Source: Stutzerimonas stutzeri (GTDB lineage: Bacteria; Pseudomonadota; Gammaproteobacteria; Pseudomonadales; Pseudomonadaceae). From it: a stretch of DNA of 64,000 nt. A program made the translations under genes and the position numbers. Positions 23,070-31,490 of this stretch are shown piece after piece. The DNA lies in assembly GCF_000952685.1 (NCBI RefSeq), contig NZ_JYHV01000014.1:310001-374000 (forward strand), given 5' to 3'. The notes beneath the pieces were generated by a model. The model did not search any database, was not told where the DNA came from, and saw only the letters and a program-made list of their open reading frames with translations. Position 1 is the first letter of the stretch. Each line of letters opens with the position of its first letter.

Positions 23070-25566
23070 GGTCAACCTCAAGGCCCTGGACAACGCCACC
23101 CGGCCGATGCGCACCGTGATGACCGGTGCCGTCGGCCTGGGCCGTGCCCTCAAGGAGACCCGCACCGAGCTGAAAGGGCTACAGGCCCAGCAGAAGGATG
23201 TTTCCAGCTTCCGCGCCTTGAAGGGCGAGAGCGAGAGCACCGGCGCGGCGCTCCAGGCCAACCGCGACAAGCTCAGGCAGTTGTCTCGCGAGCTGGCCAA
23301 CACCGCCAGCCCCACCAAGGCACTGACCAATGAATTCCAGCGCGCTGCGCGCCAAGGCCAAGCCCTCAAGCAGAAGCACAGCGAGCAGCAGCGCGAGCTC
23401 CAGGGCTTGCGCGGCAAACTCAACGAGGCGGGCATCAGCACCCGTAACCTCGGCCAGCACGAGCGCGACCTGCGCAACAAAGTCACCCAGACCAACCAGA
23501 CCCTGGCCCAGCAGGAAACGCGGCTCAAGCGGCTCACCGCCCAGCAAAAGCAGCTCGGCAAAGCCAAGGCTGAATACGAGCGCTCGCAGCAGCTCGCCGG
23601 CAGTATGGCGGGCGCGGGGGCCGGTGGGTTGGCCACCGGTGGCGGCATCCTCTACGCCGGCGCGCGGCTGTTGGCGCCGGGAATGGACTTTGACGCGAGC
23701 CAGAGCAAGGTTCAGTCGCTGACCCGGCTCAGTAAAGATTCGTCCGAGCTGAAGGCCCTGCGCGAACAGGCACGCCAGCTTGGCGCGAGCACCCAGTTCA
23801 CTGCGATCGACGCCTCTGATGCGCAGGGCTTTCTCGGAATGGCCGGCTTCGACCCCAAGGCCATCCAGGCGGCCATGCCCGGCATGCTCGACCTTGCCAA
23901 GGCGGGCGACAGCGGCTTGGCCGAGACGGCGGACATCGCTTCCAACATCCTCACCGGCTTTAACCTGCAGGCCTCCGAAACCGGGCGCCTGGGTGACGTC
24001 CTGGTCGGCGCGTTCACCCGGTCCAACACCAACCTGCAGATGCTCGGCGAGACGATGAAATACGCCGCGCCGGTGGCAGCATCGGTAGGGCAAGACATCG
24101 AAACCGTCGCCGCAATGGCCGGCAAGCTGGGCGACGCGGGCATACAGGGCAGCATGGGCGGTACCGCGCTGCGCGCCATTCTCAACCGGCTGTCCGCGCC
24201 ACCCAAGGCAGCGGCCAAGGCGCTGGACACGCTTGGCATCAGCGCTAAGGATGCAGACGGCAACCTGCGCGACATGCCCACCGTGCTGCAGGAGATCTAC
24301 GAGAAAACCAAGACCCTTGGCGACGCTGATCGCGCGGGCTTGCTCAAAGCGATCGCCGGGGAGGAGGCGGTAGCAGGCATGCAGGTGCTGGTGGCCCAGG
24401 CGGGCAGCGGGGCGCTGCAGCAGTTTGTCAGTACCCTGCGCCACACTGAAGGCGAAGCCAGCGCAACGGCCAAGACTATGGCCGACAACATGCGCGGCGA
24501 CCTCGATGCGCTGGGTAGCGCCTGGGATGACCTCGGCATTCAGCTCCAGGAGCAACAGAACGGCCCCATGCGTGACATCGCGCAGACGATCACCGGCATC
24601 GTCGGCGGCGTGAAGAGCTGGGTCGCGGAGAACCCCAGGCTGGCCAGCAACCTGGTCAAGACGGCGGCAGGTGTCGGCCTGCTGATGGCCGGCATGGGCG
24701 GGCTCACTCTGGCAATGGCCAGTATCCTCGGTCCGTTCGCCATGGTCCGCTACGGCATGATGCTGTTCGGCATCAACGGCCTGGGCGTGGCGACCACCCT
24801 CACCAATCTGGGCAAGAGGGCGCTGCCGCTGGTGGCCACCGGCTTGCGCCTGGTCGCGGCTGCAGCGATCGCCAACCCCGTTCTGGCACTGGTGACGGGG
24901 CTCGCCCTGGCCGCTGGGCTGATCTACGCCAACTGGGACCGCGTTGGGCCGTACTTCCTTGGCTTGTGGGCGGAGGTCAAAGAAGGGTTCAGCGGTGGGC
25001 TCGCCGGCATTGGCGAGCTGCTGCTCAACTTCAGCCCGCTCGGTCTGCTCTACCGCGCTTTCTCGGGTGTGATGAGCTACCTGGGCGTAGACCTGCCGGG
25101 CAAGTTCAGTGAGTTCGGCGGCAATATGATCAAGGGGCTGATCAACGGCTTCACCAGCATGTTCCCCCGGCTGACCGCCACGATTTCCGGCGCGGCAGAC
25201 AGCGTGATCACCACCTTCAAGGGTCTGCTCGGCATCCACTCGCCGTCGCGAGTGTTCGCCGAGCTGGGTGGCCACACCATGGCCGGCCTCGAGCAGGGTT
25301 TGCAAGCGGGTGAGGGCGGTGCGCTCAAGCAGCTGGCGGGCACTGCCAAAAAGCTCACCACAGACGGCGCGGCCATCAGCTTCGATCGGCACCCACCGTT
25401 GGCTGCCGGCGCATCGTCGGCGGGTGCGATCACCATCCAGGGCGACACCATCACCATCATCGTGCAGGGCGGGGCGGGGCCGGACATCGCCCAGCAGATC
25501 AACCGCGCCCTCGACGAGCGCGAGCGCAACAAGCTGGCCCGCGCCCGTGCCGCCATTTTCGATTAA
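23044..25566 (+). CDS. T: Tail tape measure protein (gpT)
   Basis: This 840-aa protein sets tail length. The N-terminal ~190 residues form long coiled coils; a conserved TP901-type domain follows (AAPVAASVGQDIETVAAMAGKL; GGTALRAILNRLS), then hydrophobic segments around 550-650 (LLMAGMGGLTLAMASILG; ANPVLALVTGLALAAG), and the C-terminal KGLLGIHSPSRVFAELG motif common in tape measures. The large antisense frame opposite is a shadow. Confidence 0.93.
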   Translation: MAQRDLNLKVNLKALDNATRPMRTVMTGAVGLGRALKETRTELKGLQAQQKDVSSFRALKGESESTGAALQANRDKLRQLSRELANTASPTKALTNEFQRAARQGQALKQKHSEQQRELQGLRGKLNEAGISTRNLGQHERDLRNKVTQTNQTLAQQETRLKRLTAQQKQLGKAKAEYERSQQLAGSMAGAGAGGLATGGGILYAGARLLAPGMDFDASQSKVQSLTRLSKDSSELKALREQARQLGASTQFTAIDASDAQGFLGMAGFDPKAIQAAMPGMLDLAKAGDSGLAETADIASNILTGFNLQASETGRLGDVLVGAFTRSNTNLQMLGETMKYAAPVAASVGQDIETVAAMAGKLGDAGIQGSMGGTALRAILNRLSAPPKAAAKALDTLGISAKDADGNLRDMPTVLQEIYEKTKTLGDADRAGLLKAIAGEEAVAGMQVLVAQAGSGALQQFVSTLRHTEGEASATAKTMADNMRGDLDALGSAWDDLGIQLQEQQNGPMRDIAQTITGIVGGVKSWVAENPRLASNLVKTAAGVGLLMAGMGGLTLAMASILGPFAMVRYGMMLFGINGLGVATTLTNLGKRALPLVATGLRLVAAAAIANPVLALVTGLALAAGLIYANWDRVGPYFLGLWAEVKEGFSGGLAGIGELLLNFSPLGLLYRAFSGVMSYLGVDLPGKFSEFGGNMIKGLINGFTSMFPRLTATISGAADSVITTFKGLLGIHSPSRVFAELGGHTMAGLEQGLQAGEGGALKQLAGTAKKLTTDGAAISFDRHPPLAAGASSAGAITIQGDTITIIVQGGAGPDIAQQINRALDERERNKLARARAAIFD

Positions 25567-25581
25567 GAAGGAACACCGCTC

Positions 25582-26022
25582 ATGATGATGGCCCTCGGCA
25601 TGTTCGTCTTCTCGCTGGAGACGCTGGCCTACCAGGAATTCCAGCGCCAGACCGACTGGCGCCACGGCAGCACCTCGCGCATCGGCACCAACCCGGCGCG
25701 GCAGTTCACCGGCAAGGGCGACGACATCATCACGCTACCGGGCGTGCTTTTGCCCGCGCTGGCCGGCACCACGCTTAGCCTCGACACGCTGCGGTACATG
25801 GCCGACACCGGCAAAGCTTGGCCATTGGTGGAGGGCACCGGGCGCATCTACGGCGTGTGGGTGATCGAGTCGCTGACCGAGACGCGCACACTGTTCTTCC
25901 GCGACGGCGCCGCGCGGCGCATCGAGTTCACCCTCAAGCTCGCCCGCATCGATGATGGCCGTGTCGATCTGCTCGGCAGCGCTGTCAGCACGGCGGGCGA
26001 CATTCTGCGGGGGCTGCTGTGA
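25582..26022 (+). CDS. U: Tail protein U
   Basis: This 146-aa P2 U-type protein of the tail/baseplate hub has the landmarks LGMFVFSLETLAYQEFQRQ and GVWVIESLTETRTLFF. It overlaps D by 4 bp. Confidence 0.93.
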   Translation: MMMALGMFVFSLETLAYQEFQRQTDWRHGSTSRIGTNPARQFTGKGDDIITLPGVLLPALAGTTLSLDTLRYMADTGKAWPLVEGTGRIYGVWVIESLTETRTLFFRDGAARRIEFTLKLARIDDGRVDLLGSAVSTAGDILRGLL

Positions 26023-27275
26023 TCGACCAGGTACTGAGCCAGGCCGCGGGCTACCTGAGCAAAGCCGGCGCGGCCTACCGCGACGCCACCGCCTACCCAC
26101 AGCCGATCTGCCGGCTGGTGGTCAACGGGCAGGACATCACCGCTGCGATCGAGAAACGCCTGGTCGGCATCGAGCTCACCGATAACCGCGGCATCGAAGC
26201 GGACCAGCTCACCGTCAACCTGTCCGACCATGACGGGCTTATCGCCATTCCGCCGCACAGCGCCACGCTGCGGCTCTGGCTCGGCTGGAGCGACACCGGC
26301 CTGGTCGACAAGGGCACCTACACGGTCGACGAAACCGAACACAGCGGCGCGCCTGATCTGCTCAGTATCCGCGCCCGCAGCGCCGACCTGCGCGGCGGTC
26401 TCAAGGTGAAGAAGGAGCGCAGCTGGCACGGCCAGACGCTGGGCGCGATCGTCCAGGCCATCGCCGGCGCCCATGGGCTTGGCGCGGTGGTCAGCGCAGC
26501 GCTGAGCGCCATCGAGCTGGCTCACATCGACCAGGCCAACGAGTCGGACGCCAACCTGCTCACACGTCTCGGTGAGCAATTCGATGCCTTCGCGGCAATC
26601 AAGGCCGATCGGCTGCTGTTCATGGCGGTCGGCAAATCCGTTGCGGCCAGCGGCGCGACGCTGCCCCATATCAACCTGACCCGCGCAGACGGCGACCAGC
26701 ACCGCTTCCTGCAGGCTGATCGCGACAGCTACAGCGGCGTGCGGGCGTACTACTACGAGGTCAACAGCGCCGAGAAGAAATCGGCCATCGCCGGCGGCGG
26801 CGACAACCTCAAGGAGCTGCGCCACTCCTACACCGACCAGCAATCCGCGCTGCGCGCCGCTCGCGCCGAGTGGAGCCGGCTGCAGCGCGGTACCGCCACG
26901 CTCAGCTACGTGCTCGCCAAGGGCCGGCCGGACCTGATTCCCGAGCTGACCTACAGCCTCAGCGGCATCAAGGCCGAGATCGCCGCCATCGTCTGGCTGG
27001 GCGCCAACGTGCGCCACAGCTTCACGCCTGACGCCTACACCACCAGCCTCGAGCTCGAATCAAAACTGCCGGACGCCGACGACGTCGCCGAGCTGGCCGA
27101 GGAGGGGACTTACACGGGGATCGTTGCCTGGTATCGCGATGAGAAGACCGGTAAGCAGCACAAACTCACCGAGGGCGACCAGGCCAACCCCAAGCGGCTG
27201 CTGCACCTGTATGCCGAAAAGAGCAGCGCCCAGCGCGCCGTGGAGCGGGAATGGAAACGCCTACAGAACGCCTGA
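26019..27275 (+). CDS. D: Tail/baseplate hub protein D
   Basis: This 418-aa P2 D-type late control/hub protein is related to gp27 and VgrG cores. Landmarks are VNGQDITAAIEKRLVGIELTD, a central YSGVRAYYYEV and the C-terminal LLHLYAEKSSAQRAVEREW. It is intact. Its last 210 bp are repeated as a damaged copy at 28431-28650, on the other side of the nuclease gene. Confidence 0.93.
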   Translation: MIDQVLSQAAGYLSKAGAAYRDATAYPQPICRLVVNGQDITAAIEKRLVGIELTDNRGIEADQLTVNLSDHDGLIAIPPHSATLRLWLGWSDTGLVDKGTYTVDETEHSGAPDLLSIRARSADLRGGLKVKKERSWHGQTLGAIVQAIAGAHGLGAVVSAALSAIELAHIDQANESDANLLTRLGEQFDAFAAIKADRLLFMAVGKSVAASGATLPHINLTRADGDQHRFLQADRDSYSGVRAYYYEVNSAEKKSAIAGGGDNLKELRHSYTDQQSALRAARAEWSRLQRGTATLSYVLAKGRPDLIPELTYSLSGIKAEIAAIVWLGANVRHSFTPDAYTTSLELESKLPDADDVAELAEEGTYTGIVAWYRDEKTGKQHKLTEGDQANPKRLLHLYAEKSSAQRAVEREWKRLQNA

Positions 27276-27370
27276 CCGAGCCAGCGACCCAGCAAGAGGA
27301 ACCGCAGCGCTCGGCCTGGGAGCTGATCGACGAGGAGTGGGGCGGGAAAGATGCCCCGATGTGCATGTAG
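27251..27370 (+). CDS. Short ORF overlapping the end of D
   Basis: A 39-aa acidic peptide (METPTERLTEPATQQ...) begins in D's last codons in another frame and extends 95 bp past the D stop. There is a weak GAGCGGGA upstream of the ATG. It could be a real small late gene or chance; no homologue recognised. Confidence 0.35.
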   Translation: METPTERLTEPATQQEEPQRSAWELIDEEWGGKDAPMCM

Positions 27371-27412
27371 CAATGTGGGAGAGAGCACTTCCGCAGCGGA
27401 TGTCGATTCTGA

Positions 27413-28366
27413 TTATCGGCAATTGCCGGCCTTTCGATAGCCAGCGGCTGCGGCTTCGGTCTCGGAACGGAACGGCACCTGATTCTTTGGCGAAACCTTA
27501 TCGTAGCTGGGGCAGCCCGCAGCGAGGTGATAGACCTTGCTGTTCCGATTGCCAATGATCGCTCCGCCGCTGGAGGCTTTGGACGATGGGGCAGCAGCAG
27601 CCCGGGCCGGAACAGCGCTCACTATTCCCTCGCGGGATGGCTTGTGCCCCAGGCTCCATGACCGATCCCCAGTTATGAACGGATTCGGGTGGCCCATCAC
27701 CTTGGCGGTGCGCCTGTTCCATTCTTTCTCCCAAGCTGACACTGGGTATTGCTTATCCCAGGCCATGAGCAGCTGCTGTTGCTGCCTGGACATGGACAGC
27801 CCGTATCGGTCGTACATGTAGAAGGTGGAGCGCGCCACCAGCCCCTTGACGTCATCGCGTGGCTCGGCGGCTCGCTCCTTGAAATCCACGCGAGTAGGGC
27901 AGGCTCCGTATTGTTGAGCGACGCCGCTCACCATTCCGTATTGATAGTTGCTGCGGTCACCGTTCACCTCACCAACGGACGGATACAGGTTGAAGAGGTC
28001 CGCTTCCATCGCCCGGAATACTGGGTCACCCGAGACGCAGTTCTTCCGCCCGCCGTTCTGCCAGCACTGGCGCTGATGACCAAAGATCCAGGCCGGCACC
28101 ATATGTTCCCACTCGATCCGATCCGCCCGAGTCTGCTGTGCTCGAGTTTCGTAGCCGCAGGACTCCGGATCGATCCTGCCGCCCGACTTGCCGGTCCATT
28201 TCCATTTACATCCACAGTAGAGCTCGCCCTGATCGCTGACCGCCTGGTCAAAGAAAATCTTCTGTTTGGCCATCACCTTGGCTGCAGTGAAGGTGGACGG
28301 CGCATCACCGTGGGCGTGTGAGACAAGGAAGAATGTGGCAAGCAATGCGGAAATAAAGCGGTTCAT
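27413..28366 (-). CDS. Secreted endonuclease I family nuclease with C-terminal metal-binding-like domain
   Basis: This 317-aa protein starts with a signal peptide (MNRFISALLATFFLVSHAHG). The endonuclease I (EndA/Dns) core contains RIEWEHMVPA with His88 and ADLFNLYPSVGEVNGDRSN, both family hallmarks, plus several Cys pairs for periplasmic disulfides. Residues about 272-317 (SKVYHLAAGCPSYDKV...AGNCR) resemble the Ada-type small metal-binding domain found at the ends of secreted nucleases. It probably degrades DNA in the periplasm or outside. It is on the minus strand, downstream of D, flanked by a duplicated D end: a cargo insertion. The ATG at 28366 is chosen for the signal peptide. Confidence 0.85.
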   Translation of the reverse strand: MNRFISALLATFFLVSHAHGDAPSTFTAAKVMAKQKIFFDQAVSDQGELYCGCKWKWTGKSGGRIDPESCGYETRAQQTRADRIEWEHMVPAWIFGHQRQCWQNGGRKNCVSGDPVFRAMEADLFNLYPSVGEVNGDRSNYQYGMVSGVAQQYGACPTRVDFKERAAEPRDDVKGLVARSTFYMYDRYGLSMSRQQQQLLMAWDKQYPVSAWEKEWNRRTAKVMGHPNPFITGDRSWSLGHKPSREGIVSAVPARAAAAPSSKASSGGAIIGNRNSKVYHLAAGCPSYDKVSPKNQVPFRSETEAAAAGYRKAGNCR

Positions 28367-28430
28367 GCGAGCTGGAGCGCCAATCAAAAATGGGGGGCGC
28401 ATACTACATCGGAGAGCTGGCCTGGTACCG

Positions 28431-28650
28431 CGACCAGTAGCCTCGAGCTCGAATCAAAGCTGCCGGACGCCGATGACATCCCGATCTGGTCGAGGAGGGC
28501 AGCTATACCGGCATCGTTGCCTGGTACCTCGACGAGAAGACGGGCAAGCAGCACAAACTCACCGAGGGCGACCAGGCCAACCCTAAACGGCTGTTGCACC
28601 GGTACGCGAGCAAGGCCAGTGCGGAGCGGGCGATCAAGAGGGGGATAAAT
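28431..28650 (+). pseudogene. Broken second copy of the D gene 3' end
   Basis: The DNA matches 27040-27253 at a high level (for example SLELESKLPDADD, then YTGIVAWYLDEKTGKQHKL). A 1-nt deletion after GATGACATC shifts the frame, and there is no start. The last codons diverge and continue as KRGINAADWREL to a stop near 28724. It marks the far junction of the segment carrying the nuclease. Confidence 0.85.
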
Positions 28651-28721
28651 GCGGCTGACTGGCGAGAATTGATGAAGGGACCTATCGTCCTGAGGCAATC
28701 TTCATTGTCAAGGAAAGCCCA

Positions 28722-29228
28722 ATGAAAACTATATCAATTGCGATATTGCTCGGTTGTTCGCTTGCTGGCTGTTCAGGATTTGAGATCAGTCAGTCTGGCT
28801 ATAAGGGTGGCACAGAGAAGCCAGGCGAGGGGTACGTCTTTTACGCACCAAAGCCAATGGCATTTCTGACTTGCAAGATCAGTGACAGCGGCGCTGTATC
28901 TCACGAGACGGAAATCAAATATGTTCCCGACTACTCGAAACCCTACACGTTGAAGGTGGTGAACCGCCTGGGCGATGCCGATCTGAAGTTCATGTTTACC
29001 GACGGCTGGAACCTCGCTGAGATCGGTAGCAACTACAAAAGTCCCGAAACGACTGCCGGCAAGTTGATTGACATTGCTGACTCAGCGATAGGCTCGTTCG
29101 ACAAAGGTTCGAAAAGCGCAACATGTCAAAACCTCATATGTGAGCTAAGTGCCCTAGGGACCACTAAGGAAGCGTGCACACCGGTGGGTACAGTGAGTTG
29201 GCAAGGCGGAGAAAGCAATACGAAGTAG
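28722..29228 (+). CDS. Prophage cargo lipoprotein
   Basis: This 168-aa protein has a lipoprotein signal peptide (LLGCSLAGC, lipid Cys17) and no recognised domain. The mature part contains several Cys (CKIS, CQNLICEL, ACTPVG) and polar, beta-rich sequence. Ribosome binding site AAGGAAAG. It is AT-richer than the structural genes and lies after the D fragment, so it is cargo, perhaps altering the lysogen surface. Function unknown. Confidence 0.75.
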   Translation: MKTISIAILLGCSLAGCSGFEISQSGYKGGTEKPGEGYVFYAPKPMAFLTCKISDSGAVSHETEIKYVPDYSKPYTLKVVNRLGDADLKFMFTDGWNLAEIGSNYKSPETTAGKLIDIADSAIGSFDKGSKSATCQNLICELSALGTTKEACTPVGTVSWQGGESNTK

Positions 29229-29304
29229 CCGGGGCCGGCTCCGACCAAAAGCTGCAGGCAAGAGTAAACAGGCTTGCGAAGGAGTATTCGTGAGCTGGAA
29301 AATT

Positions 29305-29359
29305 AAAAAGGCGCCGGTTCAGCGTTTAGTTTTCGCAAGGCTAAAAGCCAACGGCGCCT
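29305..29359 (-). terminator. Terminator of the umuDC transcription unit
   Basis: On the minus strand GGCGCCG pairs with CGGCGCC around a second inner stem (GGCTTTTAG with its partner), followed by TTTTTAATT. It lies just downstream of the 62-aa gene that follows umuC. Confidence 0.75.
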
Positions 29360-29386
29360 CCCGGTTTCAAATCCAGCCGATTCCGC

Positions 29387-29575
29387 TCAGCGCGAAGTGC
29401 TGTGCAAGGCCATTATCAACCGGGTTGCATAGTGCCGATCCGTCTTGTTGAGATCGAGGATCAAGCTCAGCAGTTTCTCTGGGGTGAGTTCCGGCACCGA
29501 TCCCAGCTCACTCCCTCCCACCATTAATAGTTCGTAGATGGTGTCGTTCTCGTTTGGCGTTTCGTTCTTCGACAT
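29387..29575 (-). CDS. Small hypothetical protein downstream of umuC
   Basis: A 62-aa acidic protein (MSKNETPNENDTIYELL...). I chose the ATG at 29575; the frame extends to 29647 but without support. It contains PEKLLSLILDLNKTDRHYATRLIMAL, likely helical. It is the last gene before the terminator, 115 bp after umuC, so it may be part of the SOS unit. Not recognised. Confidence 0.55.
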   Translation of the reverse strand: MSKNETPNENDTIYELLMVGGSELGSVPELTPEKLLSLILDLNKTDRHYATRLIMALHSTSR

Positions 29576-29690
29576 GTTTACTCCATACACGTCTACCGAG
29601 CGCCCGGCGCCTTCATGGCGCCTCCCAACCGCTCGGAGAACAACCAATTCTCAGCACATCCGCGCGTGCCACCACCCGCTGTGATCAAAA

Positions 29691-30956
29691 TCACGCTCCA
29701 ACGGTGATGAGCTCGTTCCAGTTGGTGGTGTAGCAGTGGCTTTTCATGTCGCGGCGCATGCCCCATTCCGGTTCGGCAGGTACCCGGCCCAGGCGCACCG
29801 TGCCGCGACCCTCGCGCTTGTTGATCTGATCTACGATGCTCATCAAGCGTTCCGCTCCGCGCCGCGGTGCCGGGGCGAACAGGTCCGGCGTCACCTCGCC
29901 GCGCTGGCTCAAGTCGATCAGCAGCACCGCGCATTTCGAGTAAGCGTAGCCGGGCCGGTAGATATGTCGCAGGCCGCGCAGGGCGACGGCTAGTAGGTCG
30001 CGCGTGTCGTCCGTGGGTGTGGCGAGCGGGCAGGTGATGCCGTTGGCGTACCGGGGCAGCTCTGGGTTGTGATACTGCGTCTGCAGGCTCACCTGCAGCG
30101 CTCCACAGAGCGATTGCTGCTGGCGGAGCTTCTCGGCGGCGCGAGTGACGTAGGTGGCCATCGCTTCCTGGATGGGGTCCAGGTCTCGCAGCTTTTTGCC
30201 AAACATCTTGCTCGAGCAGATCGCCTGCTTGGGTGGAGGGCCTTCGTTCATTCCGATGCAGCTGATGCCGCGCAGTTCGCGCGCGGTTCGCTCCAGGGTG
30301 ACGCCGAAGGTCTTGCGCAGGGTGCCGATGTCGTATTGGGCGAGATCCCATGCCGTATCGATACCCAACGGTCGCAACCGCGCAGCCAGGCGCCGCCCAA
30401 CGCCCCAGACTTCACTCACCGCCGCGATGCGCAGTAGCCGCTCCTGCCGGGCCGGATCGGTTAGGTCCACCACGCCGCCAGTGGCCGGCCACTTCTTCGC
30501 GGCCCAGTTGGCTAACTTGGCGAGCGTCTTCGTCGTGCTGATGCCAACGCCTACCGGCATGCCCACCCACTGCAGCAGCCGCGCGCGGATCCGCTTGCCG
30601 TACTGGGTCAGATCCTCCTGCACGCCGCTCATGTCGCCCCAAGCCTCATCGATCGAATACACCTCGATCGCCGGCAGCATGCTGGCCAGCACCGTCATCA
30701 CCCGGTTACTGATATCGGCATACAGCGTGTAGTTGCTCGAGCGCACCACCACCCCGGCGGCGGCGAGCTGGTCACGCACTTGGAAGAAGGGCGCGCCCAT
30801 GGGGATGCCGAGCTGCTTTACCTCGCTGGTCCGCGCGATCACGCAGCCGTCGTTGTTCGAGAGCACCACCACCGGTTTGCGCTTGAGCTCCGGCTGGCAA
30901 ATCCGCTCGCAGCTGCAGTAGAACGCGTTGCAGTCGATCAGGGCGAAGATCGGCAT
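29691..30956 (-). CDS. umuC: UmuC-like Y-family translesion DNA polymerase
   Basis: This 421-aa catalytic subunit of a polymerase V-type enzyme copies damaged DNA after SOS induction. Metal ligands are present: Asp8 (ALIDCNAFY) and Asp103-Glu104 (YSIDEAWGD); the palm motif GVGISTTKTLAKLAN and the HhH region (VWGVGRRLAARL) are intact, and the C-terminal domain ends TTNWNELITV. Length is normal. It overlaps umuD by 1 bp, so it is co-transcribed from the LexA-box promoter. Confidence 0.92.
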   Translation of the reverse strand: MPIFALIDCNAFYCSCERICQPELKRKPVVVLSNNDGCVIARTSEVKQLGIPMGAPFFQVRDQLAAAGVVVRSSNYTLYADISNRVMTVLASMLPAIEVYSIDEAWGDMSGVQEDLTQYGKRIRARLLQWVGMPVGVGISTTKTLAKLANWAAKKWPATGGVVDLTDPARQERLLRIAAVSEVWGVGRRLAARLRPLGIDTAWDLAQYDIGTLRKTFGVTLERTARELRGISCIGMNEGPPPKQAICSSKMFGKKLRDLDPIQEAMATYVTRAAEKLRQQQSLCGALQVSLQTQYHNPELPRYANGITCPLATPTDDTRDLLAVALRGLRHIYRPGYAYSKCAVLLIDLSQRGEVTPDLFAPAPRRGAERLMSIVDQINKREGRGTVRLGRVPAEPEWGMRRDMKSHCYTTNWNELITVGA

Positions 30957-31393
30957 TACCGCCCCACGTAGCTGATGACCCAGCGCACCATGCCGAAAAT
31001 CTCGACCAGCTCCTCGAGCTCCAAGTTGAGCGGCTGGGCGAAGCGGTGGGCGGCTTTCAGTACCAGGCGCCCCTCGGCATCCTCGGTCAGCAGCCGCACC
31101 CGGTATTGGCTTTCTCCATCCATCCCGACCACCACGTAACAGTCCGGCGCGCAGCGGGCCGAGCGGTCCACCACCAGGCGATCGCCCGGGTACATGCCAA
31201 AGCCCAGCAGGCTGTCATCATCGACCCTCACTACCCAGATTTGCGGCGCCCCGAGGCCCACCAGGCTGTCCAGCGAGAGGCAACCTTCCTTCTCGTCCTC
31301 GGCGGGCGACTGAAAGCCCGTAATGCGCAGGTCCGCGGCTTCCGGCAGCAGGTGCCGCAGCCGATCCTCGCGACCCAGAATAGTGAGCGTCAT
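30956..31393 (-). CDS. umuD: UmuD-like S24 protein with substituted catalytic Lys
   Basis: This 145-aa UmuD homologue is the partner of UmuC. With a constant offset of one residue relative to E. coli UmuD, the nucleophile is conserved (Ser61 in DDDSLLGFGMYPGD), but the cleavage Cys-Gly becomes Thr25-Gly26 (RITGFQSPAED) and the general-base Lys97 becomes Arg98 (QYRVRLL). Self-cleavage may therefore be impaired or altered. It ends with the typical FGMVRWVISYVG. First gene of the SOS-controlled unit, 21 bp downstream of the LexA box. Confidence 0.85.
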   Translation of the reverse strand: MTLTILGREDRLRHLLPEAADLRITGFQSPAEDEKEGCLSLDSLVGLGAPQIWVVRVDDDSLLGFGMYPGDRLVVDRSARCAPDCYVVVGMDGESQYRVRLLTEDAEGRLVLKAAHRFAQPLNLELEELVEIFGMVRWVISYVGR

Positions 31394-31413
31394 AGAGCAA
31401 CTTCCGTAAAATA

Positions 31414-31429
31414 CTGTATGTGTATACAG
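31414..31429. promoter_or_regulatory. LexA (SOS) box between umuDC and the SRAP-like gene
   Basis: CTGTATGTGTATACAG is a near-perfect match to the CTG-N10-CAG SOS box with alternating TA core and flanking TA on both sides. It lies 21 bp before umuD and 62 bp before the divergent SRAP-like gene, so one site can control both. Confidence 0.93.
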
Positions 31430-31490
31430 TAAAACGAAAGAGACCCCTCGCGGTCAATTGGAAACAGCAGCCCGATGACCGGAGGCAACC

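Noticed and set aside
23179..25665. 828-aa frame antisense to the tape measure gene
   Set aside because: Shadow caused by GC-biased codons; low-complexity Gly/Arg/His-rich product, no homologue recognised, and the sense frame is a clear gpT.
28266..28586. 106-aa plus-strand frame through the nuclease start and D fragment
   Set aside because: Out of frame with the D duplicate and antisense to the nuclease signal peptide; a chance frame.
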